Shown one piece after another: positions 32,433-41,846 of a stretch of DNA of 41,846 bases. Every line of letters starts with the position of its first letter. Within the stretch, counting starts at the first letter, position 1. The stretch comes from Myxococcota bacterium (GTDB lineage: Bacteria > Myxococcota_A > UBA9160 > UBA4427): positions 1-41,846 of the forward strand of contig JAPKBZ010000035.1 of assembly GCA_028823175.1 (NCBI GenBank), written 5' to 3'. A model generated the notes under the pieces. The model was not told the origin of the DNA, ran no database searches, and was given only the letters and a program-made list of their open reading frames with translations. The translations under genes were made by a program, and so were the position numbers.

Positions 32433-35405
32433 ATGAAATTGCGCTTTTCGCTCCTGCAAATCTGTTTTTTCATCTCGGGCTTCGCGGCGCTCCTCTACGA
32501 AACGGCCTGGACCCGCGAACTCGCCTTCGTTTTCGGAACCTCCGAGTTGGCCGTGACCGCCGTGTTGGCCGCCTATATGGCGGGACTGGCTCTGGGCGCC
32601 GCTGTGGCTGGGCGCTGGGCGCATCGGATCCGAAGGCCGGTTCTGGCCTATGGCGTCATCGAACTCGGGATCGGGCTCGGTGCACTCGCCGTTCCCTTCG
32701 CGATCCGTGGGCTGATGGGCATCTATGTCAATTGGTTGGGGGGGCTCGATGCGCCGCCGGAGAGCGTGGGCCTTGTGACGGCCCTGTTTCACCTGGTAGG
32801 TGCCTTCCTGGTTCTGGTTCCGTGTACTGCGCTGATGGGAGCGACTCTGCCCCTCCTGGCTCGGCATGCTGTCCAGAACGACGAACAGGTAGGGCCTCGG
32901 ATCGGCTACCTCTATGCGATCAATACCGCCGGTGCGATCTGCGGCGCCCTGACTGCAGCTTTTGTTCTTCTTCCCGAATTCGGCCTCAGGCAGACGATCT
33001 ATATCGGGGCGGTCGCCAATGCTCTGGTCTTCGTCGCCGCAGCCCTGCTTTCCCGATTTGCGCCGGCAGTCCAGAGCACCGAACCTCGCCGGTCCAAGGG
33101 CTTTTCTCCCGTTCTCTTGTTTATTGCGGTTTCCGGTGCCGTCTCCTTTGTCTACGAAGTGCTCTGGGTCCGGATGCTGGGTTTTGTACTCGGAGCGAGC
33201 ACTGCGGCTTTCGCCACCATGCTGGCCAGCTTCCTGATCGGCATCTCGCTGGGAAGCGCCATCGCTTCGCGTTTTGCCCGGGACTCTTTCCGCGCGGGGC
33301 TTGGGTTCGCTTTCGCGCAACTGGGCACAGCCTTGATGGCCTGGTTGACCTTCTCCCTGGCAGACTGGATTCCTTATATCGCCCAGAGCGTGAACGCATC
33401 ATCGTCAAATCTTCTTCCCGGGGCGGTGATGTCCGTTCTCATCCTGCTTCCCGTGACGGTCTTCGTTGGGGCCAGCTTTCCCTTCGCGGTCAGGCTGATG
33501 GCCGTCGACGCCGATGATGCCGCTTCGGCCAGCGCCCGGGTCTACGCGTGGAATACTCTTGGCTCGATCGTCGGATCGATCTCGGCGGGATTCTGGTTGT
33601 TGCCGGTTTTCGGCTTCGAGGGAACCCTCCTGGTCGGTGCGGGAGCCAACCTTCTCCTCGCACTCGGAGCCGCATCGGTTTTTACCACCGGGCGCCCCAT
33701 GCGGGCCCTCCTCGCCACCGCTGCCCTGGCTGGAGTGGCGCTGCTCGCCCTGCGGCCAGCGCCCCCCTTCGCATTGTTGAAGATGGGCGTCTTGAGTGGC
33801 GGAGCCACCTCGGGAGAGATGAGCTTTTTGGGAGTGGGCCGCTCGGCGACCGTGACCCTGATCGACATTCCCCATGGGCACCAGATCTCGACCAACGGTC
33901 TTCCCGAATCGGTCATCGAGTCGGCGGTCAACTCTCCGGATCTTTACCAGGAGGGTCGTTGGCTGGCCCTTCTGCCCCTGCTCGCTCGGCCTGAGGCTGA
34001 GCGAGTCCTGATCGTTGGCCTTGGCGGGGGAAGGACGCTCGCTGCGGTGCCGCCGTCCGTGCGCGAAATCGAGCTCATCGAACTCGAGCCGGAGGTCGTG
34101 CGCGCGAATCGGACGGCCGTGAAGAGCCTCGGTTTGGGGGATCCCCTCGATGACCCTCGGCTCAGTCTGCGCATTGGCGACGCCCGCGGTGCACTGATGC
34201 TGACGGGCAAAAATTATGACGCCATTATTTCACAACCCTCGCACCCCTGGACTTCGGGCGCTTCTCACCTCTACACCCAAGAGTTCTTCGAACTCGTGGA
34301 GGAGCGGTTGGTGCCCGACGGGGTCTTTGTCCAGTGGATGGGGCTCGGCTTTGTCGACGACCGCCTCTTGCGAGGCCTGGTGGGGACGCTTGGAGAGGTC
34401 TTCGATCACGTTACTGTGCTGCACCCCGGTGGAGCGGCCATTCTATTCATTGCCTCCAATACGGAAATCGACCTCGCGAAGACAGCCCCTCGAGCGATTG
34501 CCGAAGCGCCGCAGAATTTCGCGCGGATTGGAGTTCATAGCGTTACCGACGTCATCGCTCAGATTCGGCTGTCGGAGCAGGCGTCACGAGATTATTCCCT
34601 GGGCTCTCCGATCATCAGCGATGATCATAACCACCTGGCTTGGGCGCGTCGCGGAAAGGGCAGCGGACCGAGACCGGGCAAGGCTTTACAGGTTGCCGAT
34701 GGTTTGCCGGAACTGAACGCCAACGCTGACCCGCTACTTCTCGTCCGACGCCTCGTCGCCGGCCGAGCGGGCATGAGGGCGTCCCTGGTTATATCCCAAC
34801 TCCCCGAAGAGACCAGGCCGGAAGCCGAAGCCTGGCGAGACCTTTCCGTCAGACGTTTCGTGCGGGCCGCGAAACTCTTCGAGGGAATTCTGGAGAAAGA
34901 TCCGTCGTCATCGACGGCCCGGCTGGGTCTGGCCCTGTTGAAACCCGCCGGGCTCGATCTTGGCGGCCTGAAAGCGCCCGAGAGAGCTCTCATCGAAGGG
35001 CGCGTGATGTTGAATTCGGGCCATTGGGAGGAGGTCTCAGTTCTGGACGGGGCGCTCGCCCAGGTTCAGGTCGGTCATCTCGTCTATCCCGAGGCCGCCC
35101 GTCTGCGAGCCCAGTGGCGAATCGCTTCGGGCAGTCCGGAAAGGGCTTGGGAGGCCGTCGGCCTGATCGATCCGTTGATTGCTCGGGACCGATCTCCCAG
35201 AGATCTCCTCATTCGGGCCAAAGCGGCCAAGCTCGCCGGTCGCGCGGACTACGCCTGGGCGTCTTTGTACCGGCTTTCAAATGTGCTTTTCGGGAATACG
35301 AATCGGCGGGAGATGGCAATCGCGGGGCTCGATATTGCCCAAGGTATTCCGTCGCTACCGGGATCCTCCCAGACCTTTCGCCTTCTGCGCGCCCAGGCGC
35401 GCTAG
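32433..35405 (+). CDS. Large membrane protein fused to a spermidine-synthase-like domain
   Basis: 990 residues. The N-terminal half has about twelve to fourteen hydrophobic helices in two related blocks; each opens with a F(V/L)YE(T/V)xWxR motif (LLYETAWTRELAF, then FVYEVLWVRMLGF), pointing to internal duplication. Next comes a Rossmann-type aminopropyltransferase domain (about 500-720) with VGLGGGRTLAAV, ELIELEPEVV and YDAIISQPSHPW. The catalytic Asp of true spermidine synthases appears replaced in that last motif. The remainder (about 790-990) is helical and TPR-like. ATG at 32433 was chosen over an upstream in-frame ATG because the first helix follows directly. The stop overlaps the convergent monooxygenase stop by four bases. 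Function not known; probably not polyamine synthesis. Confidence 0.78.
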   Translation: MKLRFSLLQICFFISGFAALLYETAWTRELAFVFGTSELAVTAVLAAYMAGLALGAAVAGRWAHRIRRPVLAYGVIELGIGLGALAVPFAIRGLMGIYVNWLGGLDAPPESVGLVTALFHLVGAFLVLVPCTALMGATLPLLARHAVQNDEQVGPRIGYLYAINTAGAICGALTAAFVLLPEFGLRQTIYIGAVANALVFVAAALLSRFAPAVQSTEPRRSKGFSPVLLFIAVSGAVSFVYEVLWVRMLGFVLGASTAAFATMLASFLIGISLGSAIASRFARDSFRAGLGFAFAQLGTALMAWLTFSLADWIPYIAQSVNASSSNLLPGAVMSVLILLPVTVFVGASFPFAVRLMAVDADDAASASARVYAWNTLGSIVGSISAGFWLLPVFGFEGTLLVGAGANLLLALGAASVFTTGRPMRALLATAALAGVALLALRPAPPFALLKMGVLSGGATSGEMSFLGVGRSATVTLIDIPHGHQISTNGLPESVIESAVNSPDLYQEGRWLALLPLLARPEAERVLIVGLGGGRTLAAVPPSVREIELIELEPEVVRANRTAVKSLGLGDPLDDPRLSLRIGDARGALMLTGKNYDAIISQPSHPWTSGASHLYTQEFFELVEERLVPDGVFVQWMGLGFVDDRLLRGLVGTLGEVFDHVTVLHPGGAAILFIASNTEIDLAKTAPRAIAEAPQNFARIGVHSVTDVIAQIRLSEQASRDYSLGSPIISDDHNHLAWARRGKGSGPRPGKALQVADGLPELNANADPLLLVRRLVAGRAGMRASLVISQLPEETRPEAEAWRDLSVRRFVRAAKLFEGILEKDPSSSTARLGLALLKPAGLDLGGLKAPERALIEGRVMLNSGHWEEVSVLDGALAQVQVGHLVYPEAARLRAQWRIASGSPERAWEAVGLIDPLIARDRSPRDLLIRAKAAKLAGRADYAWASLYRLSNVLFGNTNRREMAIAGLDIAQGIPSLPGSSQTFRLLRAQAR

Positions 35406-36556
35406 ATCCGCTGGCCGGCCAGGGCTTTCAGAGCCCGGGTTGCTGCCCAAGCGGGCGTGGCGCGCGTAAGCTGGTTGCGAAGGCCGCAGGCGAGTCGGCT
35501 TTCCCACTGACCGACTTGGCCGATGCGGCGCGATTGGTTCTGAATCCAGCGAACCCGGGCTGTGCGCCGCGCCGCCCAGGCGCCCAAGGCCTCCGCCGGA
35601 CTATCAGTGAGGCCGAGGGATTCGGTGAGAACCGCGATGTCCTCGAGGGCCATGGCGGCGCCCTGGCCCATATCGGGGGTCATGCCATGGGCCGCATCCC
35701 CGACGAGAACCACCCTTCCGCGATACCAAGGGGTATGCAGAACCTCGTAGAGATCGTTCTGGATCAATTGCTCCGGCGCTTCAAGGGAAGCCAGGAGCGC
35801 GGGGACGGGTCCGGCGAATTCAGAAAATTCTTCACGAAGTCTTTGGACACGACCCGCCGCAGGATCGGGCCGCCCGGCTTCGGCGTTAACGACCGCGAAG
35901 CAGTAGACGCGTTTTGCATCGATGTGAACCGCACCGAAGCGTTGCCCCCGGCCCCACATTTCCTGGGCACTCACCTCCATTTCGTCGCTCTCGACGACCA
36001 TGCGCCAGCAGGTATAGCCGGAGTAGCGGAGGGGCACGTCGCCAAAGACCAATGACCTGACCTGGGAGTGCAAGCCATCGGCCCCCACGACCAGTGCGAA
36101 CGAGGCTTCGCTTCCATCGCTGAAGTGTGCTCGCACGCATTCATCTGTTTCTTCGAGGGAATCAACGGTGGTTCCCATCCGAATGGGAACCCCGCGAGCT
36201 GCGCTGAGCAGCGCTTCGTGCAGAACGGCCCGGTGAAGGGCGAGGCTGATTCCGAAGCGCGGGCGCAGTTCGGCGAGATTGGTCCGAATCAGGTGGCGGT
36301 TCTTGGCATCCGTGATGGTCATGCCTTCGAGAGCCCATGCCCGCTCCTCGAGGCCGTCGGCGAGGTCGAAGCGACGCATAATCGCCATGGCGTTGACGCC
36401 CAAGATGATTCCGGCCCCGACTGGGGCCCAGGTTTCGGACCGCTCCGCGAGTTGGCACTCTACGCCCATTCGTTGGAGGGCCCCGGCGAGGGTGAGGCCC
36501 GCGATGCCTCCACCGACGATGAGAACCCCGCGTTCGAGCCAAGCGGGTGCGGTCAA
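35402..36556 (-). CDS. FAD-dependent aromatic-ring-type monooxygenase
   Basis: 384 residues of the PHBH/UbiH/salicylate-hydroxylase family. The dinucleotide motif LIVGGGIAGL (12-21), the DG motif VVGADGLHSQVRS (Asp160-Gly161) and the GD motif VGDAAHGMTPDMGQGAA (Gly286-Asp287) are all intact. The region between has GYTCWRMVV, usual in flavin hydroxylases acting on small aromatic or polyene substrates. The TTG start at 36556 overlaps the PAP2 stop as TTGA, so the two are coupled; alternative starts would lose the FAD motif. The substrate is not evident. Confidence 0.87.
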   Translation of the reverse strand: MTAPAWLERGVLIVGGGIAGLTLAGALQRMGVECQLAERSETWAPVGAGIILGVNAMAIMRRFDLADGLEERAWALEGMTITDAKNRHLIRTNLAELRPRFGISLALHRAVLHEALLSAARGVPIRMGTTVDSLEETDECVRAHFSDGSEASFALVVGADGLHSQVRSLVFGDVPLRYSGYTCWRMVVESDEMEVSAQEMWGRGQRFGAVHIDAKRVYCFAVVNAEAGRPDPAAGRVQRLREEFSEFAGPVPALLASLEAPEQLIQNDLYEVLHTPWYRGRVVLVGDAAHGMTPDMGQGAAMALEDIAVLTESLGLTDSPAEALGAWAARRTARVRWIQNQSRRIGQVGQWESRLACGLRNQLTRATPAWAATRALKALAGQRI

Positions 36557-37482
36557 TGCGTTTCCGCCGCCCGCTCGGGACGGGTTTGAGCGCTCGGCGC
36601 CAGGCGGAGCCAGCCGAAGATTCGAGGCGCTGCGAGCCCGATGAAGAGCATCATTACGGCCCCATTGATGAAGGTCAACAAAGCCAGCGTGGCATCCGGC
36701 TCAGCAGGCCATGTGTAACGCATGCCCTGGATTAAGAGGAAGAGGGCGGGCATGCCCAGGGCGAAGCGGGCGATCTTTCGCCAGAGGCGGTCGCTCCCAT
36801 CGAACCATCGCTCGACTGTCGGAGAGGCTAGGCAGAAGATGGTTCCGCTCACCGCCCCGGCGATCGCGTAGGTACTCGGGTTGTCGAAAAAGAAATTGTG
36901 GAGCGCGGCGAGTCCGAAGGGGAGGATTACGCCGAGAAAGCCGCGTTTCTCCACCGAGAGTCCTCGGAAGAAGCTGGCGGTGGAATCCTCCAGGCTGAGC
37001 CAGAGGTAGAGCAGTCCGGCGCCAATCATCCAGCCCGCAACCACGTCGTGGGGATAGTGAACGCCCAAGTAGGGACGAGACAAGCCGACTAGGAAGATGA
37101 GCAGGCCCAGGGCAATCGTGACCGAGCGCCGAGCGACCACAGCCGCGATCAGTCCGTAATACACCATGGCTCCCTGAGCATGACCGCTGGGGAAGCTGAG
37201 CCCCCATTCGCCTTCCGAGAGGATGCGGGGGTCCACTTGAAAAGGGCGTGGCTGCCCAAAATAGTCCTTCATCACCATGACAACGAATTGGGCGATCAAC
37301 ATGGCAAGGGCGGCCCGAAGGCCCAGACGGGGAGCGAAGCACCAGATCACCAGGGGAATCAGAAAGAGGTAAGCGCCGCCCCCGAATTGGGTGATCGCGT
37401 GAAAGAACTGGTCGAGAGCAGGGGAGTGGAAGGATTGGATGAAGAGAATGAACTCGATGCCCAGTTGCTGGATCGCTTGCAT
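36553..37482 (-). CDS. PAP2-family integral membrane phosphatase
   Basis: 309 residues with about eight membrane helices. The three PAP2 signature motifs are complete: Lys72-x6-Arg79-Pro80 (KDYFGQPRP), PSGH (98-101) and SRPYLGVHYPHD (Arg136, His142, Asp146). Such enzymes dephosphorylate lipid phosphates, including undecaprenyl pyrophosphate, at the outer face of the inner membrane. It is about 100 residues longer than minimal PAP2 enzymes because three or more extra helices follow the catalytic core. The ATG at 37482 is a standard start. Coupled to the downstream FAD monooxygenase. A role in recycling the lipid carrier for the glycan block is possible but unproven, since that block ends 7.6 kb away. 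Confidence 0.85.
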   Translation of the reverse strand: MQAIQQLGIEFILFIQSFHSPALDQFFHAITQFGGGAYLFLIPLVIWCFAPRLGLRAALAMLIAQFVVMVMKDYFGQPRPFQVDPRILSEGEWGLSFPSGHAQGAMVYYGLIAAVVARRSVTIALGLLIFLVGLSRPYLGVHYPHDVVAGWMIGAGLLYLWLSLEDSTASFFRGLSVEKRGFLGVILPFGLAALHNFFFDNPSTYAIAGAVSGTIFCLASPTVERWFDGSDRLWRKIARFALGMPALFLLIQGMRYTWPAEPDATLALLTFINGAVMMLFIGLAAPRIFGWLRLAPSAQTRPERAAETH

Positions 37483-37546
37483 TCGAGTGAAGCTCCTCTC
37501 CTATTCCCGGCGGGTTTTTCCGCGCTTTCCTCGCCCTGGCTTTGCT

Positions 37547-38677
37547 TCAGGCGAGCGAGGCGTATACGGCCCCAGCGAGGGCGCCCCCGCGCAGGTCGCC
37601 CATCAGGTTGGCTGCCATGCGGTTCATGACGTAGGCGATGGAGAGGCGAGCGTCCAAGTCGACGATGGCGAGGGATCCGCCCCAGCCCCCCCAGAAGAAT
37701 GCGCGCGGATTCGGGCTGATGGGAAAGGACGGGTCGTTGAGGCCAAATCCCATGCCGAAGACCACGGGGACTCTGAGCACCATATCCTCTCCCCGGGTCT
37801 GTTCCTCGAGGATACGTTCGACCCCGCCTTCGGAGATCAGGTCGATGCCGTCGACGCTTCCCCCGCAGGCCAGTGCCGAGTGCACGCGGGCGACGGCCCG
37901 CGCGTTTCCGAAGCCTCCGGCAGCAGGAATCTCGGCCCTTCGCCAGGCGGAGGTCCGGGGCTCCGTGGCGTCGAGGGCCTTGCCGGCGAAGGTGCGGGCT
38001 GCCGGAGAGTCGGGGTCGGCGCCCGCAGCGCCCAGAGCCATCGTGGGCGGGACGAGTTCGCCCACCCGGCTGTCGTGGGCGGGGTCCAGTCCGATATGAA
38101 AATCGGCGCCCAGGGGTTCGGCGATTTCCTCTCGAAAAAATTGACCGATGGAGCGTCCCGAAACGCGCCGCACGATTTCGCCCTGGAGATAGCCCTGGGT
38201 GATGGCGTGGTAGCCCGAGCGGGTTCCCGGCTCCCACCAGGGGCTCTGGGCGGCGAGCCGCTGGCAGATACCGTCCCAATCGTAGAGTTCCTCGATGGCG
38301 GCCAGGGGGGGCTCGAAGCCCGACAGCCCTGCGCTATGGCTCATCACGTGGGCGACGGTGATTTCTGCTTTTCCGTTCGCCGCGAATTCGGGCCAGTAGT
38401 TGGCCACCGGGGCGTGAAGATCGATTTCGCCTCGGTCAGCGAGGATAAGAACACAGAAAGCCGCCATGGTTTTCGTCGTCGAGTAGACGTTGACCAGCGT
38501 ATTTTCCGCCCATGGGTTGCCTTGGGAGTCGGCATCCCCAGCCCAGAGGTCGACGACGGGCTTGCCGTCCAGGGTGACCGCGACGCTGGCCCCGAGCTCG
38601 GCACCTTTTTCGAAATTCGCTTGGAAGGCCTGCTTAACCCCCTCGAATTTAGAATCGCAAAAGCCGTGGGTTTCCAT
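37547..38677 (-). CDS. Serine beta-lactamase-like hydrolase (class C/esterase type)
   Basis: 376 residues. Catalytic residues Ser66 and Lys69 lie in VYSTTKT, Tyr156 in SGYHAI, and the third motif is GGWGGS near residue 348, which takes the place of KTG. This motif set is common in esterases and peptidases of the beta-lactamase superfamily rather than true antibiotic-degrading enzymes. There is no signal peptide, so it is probably cytosolic. The ATG at 38677 has GGAGGA nine bases upstream; an in-frame ATG 16 codons earlier is not needed. It lies between isocitrate dehydrogenase and the PAP2 gene. A decayed relative is at 41163-41305. Confidence 0.85.
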   Translation of the reverse strand: METHGFCDSKFEGVKQAFQANFEKGAELGASVAVTLDGKPVVDLWAGDADSQGNPWAENTLVNVYSTTKTMAAFCVLILADRGEIDLHAPVANYWPEFAANGKAEITVAHVMSHSAGLSGFEPPLAAIEELYDWDGICQRLAAQSPWWEPGTRSGYHAITQGYLQGEIVRRVSGRSIGQFFREEIAEPLGADFHIGLDPAHDSRVGELVPPTMALGAAGADPDSPAARTFAGKALDATEPRTSAWRRAEIPAAGGFGNARAVARVHSALACGGSVDGIDLISEGGVERILEEQTRGEDMVLRVPVVFGMGFGLNDPSFPISPNPRAFFWGGWGGSLAIVDLDARLSIAYVMNRMAANLMGDLRGGALAGAVYASLA

Positions 38678-38781
38678 GAATTTCGATTCCTCCGTCGGGT
38701 TCGCCTGGTGCGTAGAGCGTATCACGGCGGGCCGGCGGCGTGAAAACAGCGAGTTGGGGCCAACTATCCCAGCGGAGCTGA

Positions 38782-41450
<2,669 letters not shown>

Positions 41451-41819
41451 ATGGATTGTTTTTTTGAGACAAACCCCACCGTCAGGACGAGGCGGGGCCT
41501 TCGCCGGATAGCCCAAATTTTTCTGATTGGACTTGTGGGTCTGGCGCTTCAGAACACGGCGGCGGCGAATCTCGCGACATCGGATTCCGCCGGCTCGCCT
41601 CAGGCTTCGGCCTCTCAGACAATGCCCCTTGCTATGGCCCAGGACAGCCTCGACCTAGAGGATCACGGGGGTTATAGCGATGAGTACGTCTTCGCGATGA
41701 CCAAGGGTGTTATGCGGTCGACGCTTGCCCCCGCGGTCAAACCCTTGGCCCTGATCTTCACGGTCCCCCTCGACCTGGTGACTCTGCCCTTTGCTCTGGT
41801 CGGGGGTTTATTCCGTTAG
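41451..41819 (+). CDS. Small secreted or membrane-associated protein of unknown function
   Basis: 122 residues. The N-terminus has arginines (VRTRRGLRR) followed by a hydrophobic run and an alanine-rich site (NTAAAN), consistent with a signal peptide. The middle is low-complexity (Ala/Ser/Gln), then a short acidic stretch, and the C-terminus is a conserved-looking hydrophobic segment with VPLDLVTLPFALVGGLF. The ATG at 41451 has AGAGAGGAG about six bases upstream, a strong site, and no in-frame start is better. I do not recognise the family; the ending resembles small envelope lipoproteins with a P-x-D-x3-LP motif, but there is no lipobox. Confidence 0.65.
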   Translation: MDCFFETNPTVRTRRGLRRIAQIFLIGLVGLALQNTAAANLATSDSAGSPQASASQTMPLAMAQDSLDLEDHGGYSDEYVFAMTKGVMRSTLAPAVKPLALIFTVPLDLVTLPFALVGGLFR

Positions 41820-41828
41820 AGGGTCGTC

Positions 41829-41846
41829 GGTCGGTGGTCGGTGGTC
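41829..41846. repeat. 7-bp tandem repeat at the right edge
   Basis: GGTCGGT occurs twice (41829-41835, 41836-41842) and a third copy begins at 41843 and is cut by the edge. A degenerate copy, GGTCGTC, precedes it at 41822-41828. It starts three bases after the last stop codon. As at the left edge, the true length cannot be known. Confidence 0.85.

Noticed and set aside
32102..33517. 471-codon plus-strand frame overlapping the spermidine-synthase fusion
   Set aside because: Out-of-frame shadow rich in Cys/Arg/Ser with no domain; the fusion protein covers the same DNA convincingly.
38752..38764. Inverted repeat GTTGG/CCAAC downstream of icd
   Set aside because: Five-base stem with a two-base loop and no T-run; too weak to call a terminator.

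Overview
This 41.8 kb window is a gene-dense, GC-rich (roughly 60-65% by eye) bacterial chromosome segment. It has about 28 convincing protein genes, one decayed gene relic and no rRNA, tRNA, CRISPR array or transposase that I can see. More than half of the starts I favour are GTG or TTG, and several operons use 4-base GTGA/TTGA stop-start overlaps. A hopanoid-type RND exporter, a stand-alone dockerin, a secretin and a monomeric isocitrate dehydrogenase together suggest an uncultured delta-proteobacterium-like lineage (Myxococcota, Desulfobacterota or Binatota-like). That placement is an inference with low confidence. Both ends of the window run into short tandem repeats, so it looks like a whole contig broken at repeats.

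Layout. (1) 1-8067, housekeeping: a tiny secreted dockerin protein, a HEAT-repeat lipoprotein, ileS and recX on the minus strand, then mutM and rqcH on the plus strand. (2) 8098-14036, minus strand, envelope lipids: a phosphodiesterase-like lipoprotein translationally coupled to an HpnN-type exporter, then a fatty-acid desaturase overlapping a zinc-ribbon methyltransferase. (3) 14166-28977, a glycan/glycolipid block. Plus-strand genes are a GT-C glycosyltransferase, a methyltransferase and a polyprenol-phosphate sugar synthase. Minus-strand genes are two more GT-C enzymes followed by a medium-chain dehydrogenase. A single PDZ protein follows on the plus strand. The last part is a five-gene minus-strand operon: GT2 synthase, GT4 glycosyltransferase, flippase-like membrane protein and two methyltransferases. 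(4) 29191-41007, mixed: a secretin with an unusual SPOR-like C-terminus, an aldo/keto reductase, a very large membrane spermidine-synthase fusion, an FAD monooxygenase coupled to a PAP2 phosphatase, a serine beta-lactamase-like hydrolase and monomeric isocitrate dehydrogenase. (5) 41008-41846: a non-coding stretch holding a relic of a serine-hydrolase gene, then a small secreted hypothetical protein.

How the genes may work together. The central block contains every step expected for building a surface glycan or glycolipid from polyprenol-linked sugars: two cytosolic GT2 enzymes of the polyprenol-phosphate-mannose-synthase type to make the donors, a flippase-like protein, three integral GT-C enzymes that would use such donors outside the membrane, one GT4, and four methyltransferases that could decorate the product. 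The neighbouring exporter, phosphodiesterase, desaturase and secretin all act in or on the envelope. The genes are read directly from sequence; the joint pathway is inference. The main points for a second look are the GT-C family with its shared DEG and KQ(N/D)(Y/F)G motifs and an added C-terminal beta-rich domain in two members, the SPOR-like tail of the secretin, and the serine-hydrolase relic whose deletion removes the catalytic SxxK motif.
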